Assembly: GCA_021781455.1 (NCBI GenBank)
Contig: JAJXWV010000007.1
Location: 1-64,000, forward strand
Direction of reading: 5' to 3'
Source: Acidobacteriota bacterium
GTDB lineage: Bacteria; Acidobacteriota; Thermoanaerobaculia; Gp7-AA8
Length of the DNA: 64,000 nucleotides
Made by a program: the position numbers and the translations under genes. The notes beneath the pieces were generated by a model. It saw only the letters and a program-made list of their open reading frames with translations, was not told the DNA's origin and made no database searches. Of this stretch, positions 9,537 to 17,336 are shown in pieces; the first letter of the stretch is position 1, and each line of letters begins with the position of its first letter.

Positions 9537-10181
9537 TTGAGACTCTCTCAGCGTTTCGCCTTCGCCGTTGCGATCCTGCTCCTGGTCGGTTGTGCGACGA
9601 CCCGGCCGGTGGACATGAGCCAGCCGCGGCGGCTGGTCGGGACCGAGAACGGAGTGCGTGTCGATGCCCTGGTTGTCACCGAGCAGTTGTCGCCCTCCTC
9701 GTCGGTCGCTATCTCCTACGACATCACCAACGAGCGCTCAGTTCCGATCGCGGTCGCCGATCTGGTTCCGGAGTCGTCGTACGACCCGGAGACTAGAACC
9801 GTGACCGTCACGTTCGGCTCGGAAGTGCCCGGCTACTCGTTCCTGCCTCGCCTGCTGCTCATCCCCGCCGGCGCGAAGAAGAGTTTCAGCTCGCGCGCCG
9901 TCGTCAACGTACGGGCAATCGGCAGCTCGGTAGCGGGCAGCTTCGGCAGGTTCCCCAACGGCCTGCGCGTGAAGGTTCACTTCCTGACTGACCTGCAGCC
10001 CTTCTCCCCGCTGATCGGAATTCCAGAGAGAGCGCTCCACGACCCGAAGCTCGCCGACGCCCTCCTGCCGAAGTGGCTGGAACGGAACGAGACAATCATC
10101 ACGAACGTGCTGCCCATGCGCTGGGTGGGGCCGTTTGGCGGAGAAGACGATCCCGCGGCGGCGAGACGGCGCCAGCCGTAA
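9537..10181 (+). CDS. Lipoprotein of unknown function (paralogue of the previous gene)
   Basis: A 214-residue protein when started at TTG 9537, which has GGGAGGA five bases upstream and gives a clean lipoprotein signal ending LLLVGC (lipobox). An upstream start at 9435 is possible but adds a non-signal-like leader. The mature domain parallels its neighbour: VRVDALVVTEQL, VAISYDITNE, ETRTVTVTFGSEVP, PRLLLIPAGAKKSFS, then VHFLTDLQPFSPLIG. It is probably anchored in the outer membrane or periplasm. It ends before a bidirectional terminator. Confidence 0.75.
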   Translation: MRLSQRFAFAVAILLLVGCATTRPVDMSQPRRLVGTENGVRVDALVVTEQLSPSSSVAISYDITNERSVPIAVADLVPESSYDPETRTVTVTFGSEVPGYSFLPRLLLIPAGAKKSFSSRAVVNVRAIGSSVAGSFGRFPNGLRVKVHFLTDLQPFSPLIGIPERALHDPKLADALLPKWLERNETIITNVLPMRWVGPFGGEDDPAAARRRQP

Positions 10182-10203
10182 CGCGCTGTTTCGACTCCAA
10201 CAA

Positions 10204-10242
10204 AAAAGCGAGCGATGAGCCATCCGGCTCACGCTCGCTTTT
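10204..10242. terminator. Bidirectional intrinsic terminator
   Basis: AAAAGCGAGC and GCTCGCTTTT flank a second stem, GAGCC/GGCTC. The result is a near-perfect hairpin with A and T tracts on both sides. It sits between the plus-strand lipoprotein gene and the minus-strand STAS gene, so it can end both transcripts. Confidence 0.9.
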
Positions 10243-10260
10243 CGATCTCTGTCGGACGGA

Positions 10261-10596
10261 TTAGAAACTGCCTACGGCCTGCTGTTCGTTGTCGTAGACC
10301 TCGAACACGGTGATGAGCTGGGTGACGTGGAGCAGCTCATTCAGCTTGGCCGGAAGGTGAAGCAGCTTCAGCTTGCCGCCGCGGTTCGTGACGGTGGTGT
10401 AAGACCCGACGAGCTCACCGATGCCGGACGAGTCGATGGTCGTTACACCGCTCATGTCGAGGAGGATTTTCGAGTTCCCCTGATTGACGGCGTTGCCGAT
10501 CACGTCGCGGAGCTGCTGGTCGCCCGAACCGATCGTGATCTTGCCGTCGAGCTTGATGACCTCGACTCCGTTCACATTGTGGGAAGTGGCTTTCAT
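10261..10596 (-). CDS. Anti-sigma-factor antagonist (STAS domain, RsbV/SpoIIAA-like)
   Basis: A 111-residue single STAS domain. The phosphorylation segment TTIDSSGIGEL contains the acceptor serine (Ser56 or Ser57). In the known system the dephosphorylated form binds an RsbW-type kinase and frees its target; phosphorylation by that kinase breaks the complex. The kinase-like gene is directly upstream on the same strand (68 nt gap), giving a complete two-protein partner-switch. The start has a GGAGAG ribosome site. What the kinase otherwise sequesters is not visible in this window. Confidence 0.92.
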   Translation of the reverse strand: MKATSHNVNGVEVIKLDGKITIGSGDQQLRDVIGNAVNQGNSKILLDMSGVTTIDSSGIGELVGSYTTVTNRGGKLKLLHLPAKLNELLHVTQLITVFEVYDNEQQAVGSF

Positions 10597-10664
10597 GTTC
10601 TCTCCTTTGGCGCTCGCTGCTCGCCGGTGCCGAGCCTGACGCGTACTGCGAGCGGATAGCTATA

Positions 10665-11117
10665 TCAGACTTTGCTGCTGGCGAGTCCGCTTCCTTTCGC
10701 CAGGTCCTTGGTCATGACCAGGGATGTTCCGCCGCTCGGGCTGAATGAGTACTGCACCGCGTCCATGAACGTCCTCATGTAGAAGATGCCGCGGCCGCTG
10801 GTCTTCATCAGGTTCTGCGGGTTGAGCGGGTCGCCGACCGCGGTGGGGTCGAATCCCTCTCCCTGGTCGAGAATGGTGATCTCCAGTTCCGATCCGCGGA
10901 GGGTGAACGTGGCGTAGACCTTTTTCGACACGTCGAGCTTATTGCCGTGCTTGATCGCATTCGCGACCGCCTCACGCACCGCCATGCCGATCCAATGAGA
11001 GCCGTCCTCATCGAGCCCTGCGTTTTCGCAGAGATGCTCTGCGATCACCTGCACGAGCTCGATGTTTTCAAACCGGCTGCTGATGGTGATCTCGATCCGC
11101 TCGCCGTCCCGTTCCAT
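10665..11117 (-). CDS. RsbW-like anti-sigma serine kinase (HATPase)
   Basis: A 150-residue GHKL ATPase of the RsbW/SpoIIAB class. N-box EAVANAIKHGN (about 49-59), G1 DQGEGFD (about 90) and G2 GRGIFYMRTF (about 108) are all present, so it should be an active kinase. It is paired with the STAS antagonist downstream. A TAGAAT hexamer lies 18 nt upstream of the ATG. It may act on a sigma factor or another partner encoded elsewhere; the ECF gene at 2.3 kb already has its own ZAS candidate. Confidence 0.92.
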   Translation of the reverse strand: MERDGERIEITISSRFENIELVQVIAEHLCENAGLDEDGSHWIGMAVREAVANAIKHGNKLDVSKKVYATFTLRGSELEITILDQGEGFDPTAVGDPLNPQNLMKTSGRGIFYMRTFMDAVQYSFSPSGGTSLVMTKDLAKGSGLASSKV

Positions 11118-11304
11118 TTGCTGAATCGTCGGCGCATTCTACGGAACGAAAAGCGAAGTTGCAAAGTGAATCGGGCCGGCCCACAGAAGCCGGTGACGAA
11201 TACCAAGACGCGTCTTCTCTTCAATTTGGGGCATGTCGCGGCCATCGCGGCCGTGCTCCGTTACTGATCGGAATGGCGGTCGAAGCCTCACCGTTGACCA
11301 GCGC

Positions 11305-12468
11305 ATGTTCAAGCGTCCCCTCGTCGCCGTCATCGCGCTGCTTCTGGGCGCCTCGACACTTCTGGCGTCGAATATCGACGACGACATCAGGGACGCGCAG
11401 CGCATTCGCGGCCTCGCGCTCCTCCACGCGGTCAGGATCGAGACGATCGACCGCAGCCAGCTGCCCGCTTATCTTCGCGCGCAGCTGGCCTCGTCGCTTC
11501 CATACTCATTCGACGAGTACGCGCGGATCCTCACGGCACTTCAGCTGATCGACAGCCCGGCGGCAGCTCGGCAATCGAAACTTCTCGATCTCCTGCAGCA
11601 GCAGGTGCTCGCTTTCTACGATCCGCTGACCCACACCTATTTCGCGATCCGCCAGCTGCCGGACGCGCTGCCTGCGGCGGCCAGAGAGCTTCCGCTCGAG
11701 GACGCCATCGCCGTTCACGAGCTGACGCACGCGCTCCAGGACCAGCATTTCGCCATCGGCAAGACGGACTACGCACTGCGCAACGACTGGGATGCCAGCC
11801 TCGCTCTTCACGCCCTCATCGAAGGCGACGCCACCCTGGTGATGATGGCCAGACTGGCCGCCGCGGCCGGCATGACGCTCGACGACCTCGTCAAGAACGA
11901 CATGATCGCGAACGCCCTCGGCAGTGCGGCCGCCCTGATGCGCTCGGACAACAAGGACACGGCGCGCTACTTTGTCGATGAGCTCGCATTCCCGTACGTG
12001 CAAGGCCTGCGACTCGTCGTTGACGCCTATCGCCGGGGCGGATGGGCGGCGATCAACCGCATGTACGCCGATCCGCCACGCTCCACGCGCGAGGTCATGC
12101 ATCCTGACGAGTATTTCGCCGGCCACCACACGCCTAACGCGTTCGGGCCGAAACCGCCGCTGACCGTTCCCGGCATCGTCAGCGTCGAGCACCTCGGCGA
12201 GTACCACTGGAACTTCCTCCTCGGCCCGGAGAGCTCGCGCGGATGGCTGGGCGACCGCGCCACCATCGTCGACGATGATTACTGCCAGCCCACCGTGTTG
12301 ATCGAGACGAAATGGGAGTCGCCCGAACGCGCCGCAGCGTTCCGGAAGGCGTATGTCGAATTCCTGCGCGCGCACAGTGTCGTGCCGGAGGTCTCCGTTC
12401 GCGGGAACGAGGTCGACGTCGCATACGGCGCGGATCCTGTGCTCATGGAAAGGTTCGTCACCCGATGA
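11305..12468 (+). CDS. Secreted HExxH metalloprotease-like protein
   Basis: A 387-residue protein with a signal peptide (about residues 1-22) if started at ATG 11305; the frame is open to 11233, but that start would bury the signal. Residues around 138-148 read HELTHALQDQH, a zincin HExxH motif plus further His, and a Glu-rich helix (LHALIEGDATLVMMARL) about 30 residues later could supply the third ligand, as in gluzincins. By inference it is a periplasmic or surface metalloprotease. The family name is not recognised with certainty. It overlaps the next small gene by ATGA. Confidence 0.78.
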   Translation: MFKRPLVAVIALLLGASTLLASNIDDDIRDAQRIRGLALLHAVRIETIDRSQLPAYLRAQLASSLPYSFDEYARILTALQLIDSPAAARQSKLLDLLQQQVLAFYDPLTHTYFAIRQLPDALPAAARELPLEDAIAVHELTHALQDQHFAIGKTDYALRNDWDASLALHALIEGDATLVMMARLAAAAGMTLDDLVKNDMIANALGSAAALMRSDNKDTARYFVDELAFPYVQGLRLVVDAYRRGGWAAINRMYADPPRSTREVMHPDEYFAGHHTPNAFGPKPPLTVPGIVSVEHLGEYHWNFLLGPESSRGWLGDRATIVDDDYCQPTVLIETKWESPERAAAFRKAYVEFLRAHSVVPEVSVRGNEVDVAYGADPVLMERFVTR

Positions 12469-12734
12469 TCGACGTCGACTACAGGACCCTCGTCACCGAC
12501 CTCGAAGAGGGGACGTTCCGGCAGAGGCTTGAAGAGGAGCTGGTGACCGGTTTCCAGGCCATTCGCGACTCCGGCGAGCGGCTGCCCACGGCTTCTCATT
12601 ACGCGTCGCAGATTGCCGAGATCATCAGCCGTGGCGCGCCGGTGCCGCTGGCGCCGGGAACCGCCTTCGACCTGTACCAGGAAATTCTTCTGGCGTGCGA
12701 GCAGGCGCGTGCCACGGTGCTGGGCGAAGAGTGA
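12465..12734 (+). CDS. Conserved-looking small protein of unknown function
   Basis: An 89-residue acidic, mostly helical protein. The ATG overlaps the stop codon of the HExxH gene (ATGA), so it is probably co-translated with it. No motif, signal or membrane segment is seen. The gap to selD (12735-12803) contains a short GTCATCCC/GGGATGAC inverted repeat at 12750-12777. Confidence 0.6.
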   Translation: MIDVDYRTLVTDLEEGTFRQRLEEELVTGFQAIRDSGERLPTASHYASQIAEIISRGAPVPLAPGTAFDLYQEILLACEQARATVLGEE

Positions 12735-12803
12735 GACGGAACGCCGCTCGTCATCCCTCGCGAAGCTCGGGATGACAGATTCGCAATTCGATACACTCCG
12801 CTC

Positions 12804-13874
12804 GTGCGCCACAGACTTCGTTCCTCGTATCCCCCCTTGTCGTCGTTCGCGACGACCGGCGGGTGAGCCTGCAAGCTGGGTCAGGATGACCTGCACACGC
12901 TCCTCTCCAAAATTCCTCTGCAGGAGGGAACGGGAGATCTTCTCGTCGGCCACGGCACGAGCGACGACGCGGCCGTCCTGCGCATCAGTGGCGACCTGGC
13001 CATCGCCCAGACCGTCGACTTCTTCACGCCCATCGTCGACGATCCTTTCCTGTTTGGCGCGATCGCAGCGGTGAACTCCGTCTCGGACATCTACGCCATG
13101 GGCGCCACGCCGATCCTCGGCCTGGCGATTGCGGCATTTCCGAGCGACAAACTCCCGCTGGAGATGCTTTCCGAGATTTTTCGGGGTGGCGCATCGAAGG
13201 CTATCGAAGCGGGATTCCCGATCGCCGGCGGCCACACGATCATCGACGAGGTTCCGAAATACGGCCTGGCGGTGACCGGGACGGTCTCGGTCGGAAAGCT
13301 GGTTCGCAATTCGACGGCGCACAGCGGTGACGCGCTCTACCTGACGAAGCCGATCGGCAACGGCATTCTGATCAGCCGCTACCGGGCGTACACGACGCGG
13401 AAGTTCCGGCGCGGACAGCCGCCGAGCCTCGACCAAGCGATCGACTGGATGCTGCGGCTGAATCGCGATGCCGCAACGGCGATGGTCGGCGCCAGCGCCA
13501 GCGCGGCAACCGATGTGACCGGCTATGGCCTCGTCGGACACCTTCTGGAGATGTGCGCCGGGGCAGGCATCGGTGCGGAGATCGCGGTGTCGAGCGTACC
13601 GCTTCTCACCGGCGTGCGTGAGGCGCTGGCGCGAGGCTTCATTCCCGCAGGCACGGAGCGCAACGTGACCTCGTTCCGTCCGCGGGTCCGCTTGTCCGTT
13701 CCTGAAAGTGAGTTCAAATTGATGTGTGATGCGCAAACGAGTGGCGGGCTGCTGATCGCGATCGCTCCCGATCGCGAGGCGGATCTCGAGGCTCGTTTTC
13801 GCGAGAGCGGCCTGTTCTATGCAAAGGTTGGCCGTATGACGGACGAGAAGGGTGTGGTCGCCCTCGTCCCATGA
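12804..13874 (+). CDS. selD: Selenide, water dikinase SelD, selenocysteine-containing (in-frame UGA)
   Basis: SelD makes selenophosphate from selenide and ATP, the selenium donor for Sec-tRNA. Read from GTG 12804 through a TGA at 12864-12866, the frame gives 356 residues that match SelD throughout. The UGA is codon 21 in the context G-G-U-A-C-K-L; it aligns with the catalytic Cys of the E. coli motif G-C-G-C-K and is followed by the essential Lys (Lys24). Downstream come LLVGHGTSDDAAVL, TVDFFTPIVDDPF and the GHTI glycine-rich segment. The UGA hides the N-terminus: the part without stops begins only at GTG 13071. A stem-loop that fits a bacterial SECIS follows the UGA. TACACT lies 6 nt before the GTG and no Shine-Dalgarno is seen, so the mRNA may be leaderless. 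Confidence 0.93.
12877..12893 (+). promoter_or_regulatory. Putative bacterial SECIS hairpin of selD
   Basis: GGTCA-GGA-TGACC forms a perfect 5-bp stem with a GGA loop. It is extended by two G-U pairs and its loop starts 17 nt after the UGA codon. Bacterial SECIS elements lie just downstream of the Sec codon within the coding sequence and carry G in the first loop positions; this hairpin meets both conditions. Confidence 0.7.
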
Positions 13875-13888
13875 GGAGATGACGATCG

Positions 13889-14305
13889 ATGCCGTACTGC
13901 CCGAAGTGCAAACAGGAGTTTGGTGCAGACGTCCGGGAGTGCCCCGACGACAAGGTGGTCCTGGTAAGCGAGCTTCCCTTCCAGACGGTCTCCGGCGACG
14001 ACGCAACCTGGGTCGAGATTGCCAGCACCGGCAGCGATGATGAGGCCCGGCTGCTGAAGGGATTCCTGGAGGGTGAGGGCATTCCTGCTCAGATCGAGAA
14101 CGTGAAGTTCAGCATGGAGCCGATCAACTTCGGGATCATGGGAGACATCCGCGTGTATGTCGATGCGGATGACGAACAGCGCGCCATCGAGCTGCTCCAC
14201 CGGCGAGAGGCCGAGTACGATCGGCTCGACGACGACGGTGAGAACGTCGTGACCGACGAAGGCACCGCCGATATCGCCGACGACGCCGAAGCCGAAAAGG
14301 TATGA
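13889..14305 (+). CDS. Zinc-ribbon plus DUF2007-like protein
   Basis: A 138-residue protein with an N-terminal CPKC...CPDD half-ribbon, followed by a compact domain (ARLLKGFLEGEGIPAQIEN ... IRVYVDADDEQRAIELL, about 48-105) resembling the DUF2007 putative signal-transducing domain, which folds like a small ferredoxin. The last 30 residues are acidic and probably disordered. A GAGGAG ribosome site lies in the selD stop region. It overlaps the next gene by ATGA. Function unknown. Confidence 0.7.
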   Translation: MPYCPKCKQEFGADVRECPDDKVVLVSELPFQTVSGDDATWVEIASTGSDDEARLLKGFLEGEGIPAQIENVKFSMEPINFGIMGDIRVYVDADDEQRAIELLHRREAEYDRLDDDGENVVTDEGTADIADDAEAEKV

Positions 14306-14901
14306 GCGATCTTCCGCCGAACGCACCACCGCCAGGGCCGCAGGTCGCCGAGACCACCCTGCCGCGCTGGGTTCCCATCCTCATCGGCGCCATTCTCATC
14401 GTCATGGCGGCGCTGGCGGTGTTCACCGGCCTTCGCTACCGGACCAACACCACCCTGGTGTCGATCGTCCACCCGCGCCACAAGGTTCAGGAGCCCGCCA
14501 CGCCCGCCCCGCCCGGTGAGCCGGAAGCGGGAGCGTCGCTGATCTTTCCGGGCGCTTCGGGCGACAACGCCCCCACTGCCCACCCGCCCGTGAGCGGTCA
14601 GGCGCGCGCCGTGATCACAGGAAGCGGCGAGTCGATCGACGCCAGTGTGCGCATCTGGGCGCGGCGCGGCATGCAGCTGAGTGTGGTGCCGGACGACGCG
14701 GTGGTTTACGTCAACGACGTGGCCATCGGACAGGCCAGGCAGTTCAACTCGCCCGACGAGATCTACGACTTCCCGGCCGCGGGGAGCTACACGGTCAAGC
14801 TGACCGCACCCGGCTACAAGGACCGTTCGTACGTCGTGACCGCCAGCGACACGGCCAAGGCCGAGATCGCCCGCATCGAGGCGAAGCTCGACAAGCAGTA
14901 G
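14302..14901 (+). CDS. Single-pass membrane protein with PEGA-like C-terminal domain
   Basis: A 199-residue protein: proline-rich cytoplasmic N-terminus, one transmembrane helix (about residues 24-44), a low-complexity Pro/Ala linker and a C-terminal beta domain (LSVVPDDAVVYVNDVAIGQA ... AAGSYTVKLTAPGYKDRSY) typical of PEGA domains found in surface proteins. It is probably exported or periplasmic-facing. It is translationally coupled to the DUF2007-like gene. A GGGCGCAG/CTGCGCCC hairpin follows its stop codon at 14902. Confidence 0.7.
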   Translation: MSDLPPNAPPPGPQVAETTLPRWVPILIGAILIVMAALAVFTGLRYRTNTTLVSIVHPRHKVQEPATPAPPGEPEAGASLIFPGASGDNAPTAHPPVSGQARAVITGSGESIDASVRIWARRGMQLSVVPDDAVVYVNDVAIGQARQFNSPDEIYDFPAAGSYTVKLTAPGYKDRSYVVTASDTAKAEIARIEAKLDKQ

Positions 14902-14976
14902 GGCGCAGCCGCGCTGCGCCCCGCGCCTGCATGCTGGCTCGCGCAGACCGACCGTTTGTCGCGCTGCACGTGAAAA

Positions 14977-14998
14977 GGGCTCCGGTTCCCCGGAGCCC
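14977..14998 (-). terminator. Intrinsic terminator of the EF-G paralogue
   Basis: GGGCTCCGG-TTCC-CCGGAGCCC makes a perfect 9-bp stem, followed on the minus strand by TTTT. It lies about 30 nt past the stop codon of the minus-strand gene. Between the two, GGTCTGC is repeated three times (15003-15024). Confidence 0.85.
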
Positions 14999-15026
14999 CT
15001 GCGGTCTGCGGTCTGCGGTCTGCGCT

Positions 15027-17129
15027 CTAGTGCGCCGCCGCCTGCTGCTGTTCTTCCTTCTTCTTCTTCGCTTCCGTGATGATCTTCTCCTGCAGGTTGC
15101 GCGGCACTTCCTCGTAGTGCGAGTACTCCATGTGGAAGCTTCCCCGGCCCTGCGTGATCGAGCGAAGGGTCGAACCGTAGGTCAGCATCTCCGACATCGG
15201 CACGCGTGCGTGGACCGTTTGCATGTCCTCCTCGGCGTCGACGCCCTCGACACGGCCGCGGCGGGAGTTGAGATCGCCCATCAGGTCGCCGATGTACTCA
15301 GCCGGCGCGCTGATGTTCACGTGCATGATCGGCTCGAGAAGCGTCGGCTTGCCCTGTTCCATGCCCTGCTGGAAGGCGAGCGACCCGGCGATCTTGAACG
15401 CCATTTCCGAAGAGTCGACGTCGTGATACTGGCCGTCCTTGAGGCGCACGCGGAAGTCCACCACCGGGTAGCCGGCCAGGAAGCCCTTGACGCGCGCTTC
15501 CTGGATGCCCTTTTCCACGGCCGGGATGTACTGGCGCGGGATCGAGCCGCCGAAGATCTCGTCGACGAATTCGAAGTCGCCGCCTCGCGGCAGCGGCTCC
15601 ATGGTGATCTTGCAGTCGGCGAACTGACCGTGGCCGCCGGACTGCTTCTTGTGGCGGCCATGCGCGTCGGATGATTTGGTGATCGTTTCGCGGTACGGCA
15701 CCTTCGGCGGATGCAGGATCACGTCGACGCCGTACTTCTTCTTCAGCTTGGCCACGACGATCTCGACGTGGAGCTGCCCCTGACCGCTGATCAGGAACTC
15801 CTTGGTCTGTTCGTCGCGCTGGAACTTGATGGTGGGGTCTTCTTCGATGACGCGGGCGATGGCGCTGGAGAGCTTGTCTTCGTCGCCGCGGGCCTTGGCC
15901 TCGACGGCGAAGGCGATCGCGGCCTCCGGATAGTCGAGGTGCTTGATGACGATGGAATGTTCTCTGGTGGCCAGAGTGTCGCCGGTGCGCACGTCTTTCA
16001 GCTTCGCCACGGCGCCGATGTCGCCGGCCTTGAGCTCGCTGACCGGCACCTGCTGCTTGCCCTGCAGAACCTGGAGCTTGCCGACGCGCTCCTCGTGATC
16101 GCGCGTGGTGTTCCAGTAGGTGGTGTCGGACTTGAACGTGCCCGAGTAAACGCGGAACAGCGACACGCGTCCGGAAAAGGGATCGGAGAAGGTCTTGAAG
16201 ACCAGCGCCGCCGGGAACGCTTCGGCACGGCGGTCGAAGGTGATGGGCTGTCCCTTCGGGTCGAGGCCCTCCACGGTCTTGCTCGTGTCCGCTGCAGGAA
16301 ACAGCGCCACGAAATTGTCGAGGATGGGCTGTGCGCCGATGTTGTGCGAGGCAGAGGCGAAGAGGACGGGGAAGATCTGGTTATGCGCCACTTCGCGCTG
16401 CAGCCCTTCCATGAGCTCTTCCTGCGAGAGGCCGCCCTGCTCGAAAAACTTCTCCATGAGGGTGTCGTCACCCTCGGCGACTTTCTCGATGAGCTTCTCG
16501 CGCCACTCGGTGGCGGAGGCCTTCATCTTCTCGGGGATGTCGACGGTCTCGAACTTTCCGGAGGCGTCGCTGGCGTAGCTGTACGCCTTCATGGCCACGA
16601 GATCGATGACGCCGCTGAAGTCCTTTTCCTCTCCGATGGGGAGCTGGATCGGGACGACGTTCTTCCCGAATTTTTTCTGCAGAGACTCGAGCGTGCGTGA
16701 GGAGGAGGCGCGCTCGCGATCCATCTTGTTGACGATGATCAGGCGCGGAAGCCCGAACTCGTCAGCGAACTTCCACATCTTCTCGGTGTTCACCTCGACG
16801 CCGGTCACTCCGCTGACCACCAGCGCGGCGGCATCGGCGACACGGATGGCCGTCTTCGCCTCCATCTGGAAAATGCCGAAGCCGGGAGTGTCGAGGAGAT
16901 TGACCTTGGTGTCTTTCCACTCCGCGAAGGCGACCGCGCTGGAGATGGAATGCTTACGCTCGATTTCGTCCGGATCGAAATCGGTGGTGGTAGTGCCGTC
17001 TTCGATCCGCCCGAGTCGCGTCGTGGCGCCGGCAGTGAACAGCAGTTGCGACACCAGCATCGTCTTACCGGTGTCGTTGTGACCGACCAAGACCACGTTG
17101 CGGATCTCGGAACCCGAATAGACTTTCAT
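15027..17129 (-). CDS. Elongation factor G paralogue (EF-G2-like translational GTPase)
   Basis: A 700-residue EF-G-family GTPase with all five domains. The P-loop is GHNDTGKT (16-23) and the G4 motif NKMD (134-137). The G3 motif reads DTPGF (80-84), so the His that activates water in canonical EF-G (DTPGH) is Phe here. Divergent switch residues and the VEGVDAEEDMQTVHARVP region place it with the second, non-canonical EF-G group (EF-G-2) rather than with the str-operon fusA. It stands alone, convergent to nothing but a terminator, and is not next to rpsL or tuf. Slow or altered GTP hydrolysis is an inference from the motif. Confidence 0.9.
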   Translation of the reverse strand: MKVYSGSEIRNVVLVGHNDTGKTMLVSQLLFTAGATTRLGRIEDGTTTTDFDPDEIERKHSISSAVAFAEWKDTKVNLLDTPGFGIFQMEAKTAIRVADAAALVVSGVTGVEVNTEKMWKFADEFGLPRLIIVNKMDRERASSSRTLESLQKKFGKNVVPIQLPIGEEKDFSGVIDLVAMKAYSYASDASGKFETVDIPEKMKASATEWREKLIEKVAEGDDTLMEKFFEQGGLSQEELMEGLQREVAHNQIFPVLFASASHNIGAQPILDNFVALFPAADTSKTVEGLDPKGQPITFDRRAEAFPAALVFKTFSDPFSGRVSLFRVYSGTFKSDTTYWNTTRDHEERVGKLQVLQGKQQVPVSELKAGDIGAVAKLKDVRTGDTLATREHSIVIKHLDYPEAAIAFAVEAKARGDEDKLSSAIARVIEEDPTIKFQRDEQTKEFLISGQGQLHVEIVVAKLKKKYGVDVILHPPKVPYRETITKSSDAHGRHKKQSGGHGQFADCKITMEPLPRGGDFEFVDEIFGGSIPRQYIPAVEKGIQEARVKGFLAGYPVVDFRVRLKDGQYHDVDSSEMAFKIAGSLAFQQGMEQGKPTLLEPIMHVNISAPAEYIGDLMGDLNSRRGRVEGVDAEEDMQTVHARVPMSEMLTYGSTLRSITQGRGSFHMEYSHYEEVPRNLQEKIITEAKKKKEEQQQAAAH

Positions 17130-17270
17130 AGAGCTTACCCTCGACTGGATTTCACAAACAGGGCGTGAATCATAAATTAAAATGAGAGAACGGCGCGCGG
17201 GGGCGCACCTTCATCACCGTGGCTGCGCTGACCCTTTCCGGCGGTTTCGGGAGAGTATGATTGTCAAATT

Positions 17271-17336
17271 ATGGAACTCCCACCAGTCCTGATCCGGACC
17301 TCAGCCGGAGTTCCCGTGGGGACCGCCATCAGGTGA
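17271..17336 (+). CDS. Possible leader peptide upstream of the kinase
   Basis: ATG 17271 opens a 21-codon frame. Its TGA (17334-17336) overlaps the GTG at 17333, which is the most natural start of the kinase (GTGA overlap). A TATGAT hexamer ends 9 nt before this ATG. The peptide begins MELPPVLIR and has no recognisable function; translational coupling is the likely role if it is real. If the kinase instead starts at TTG 17261, this frame is a chance overlap. Confidence 0.35.
   Translation: MELPPVLIRTSAGVPVGTAIR

Noticed and set aside
12735-13070. selD as a pseudogene truncated by a stop codon
   Set aside because: The sequence on both sides of the UGA is conserved SelD, the UGA is exactly at the catalytic position and a SECIS-like hairpin follows. 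Selenocysteine is the better explanation.
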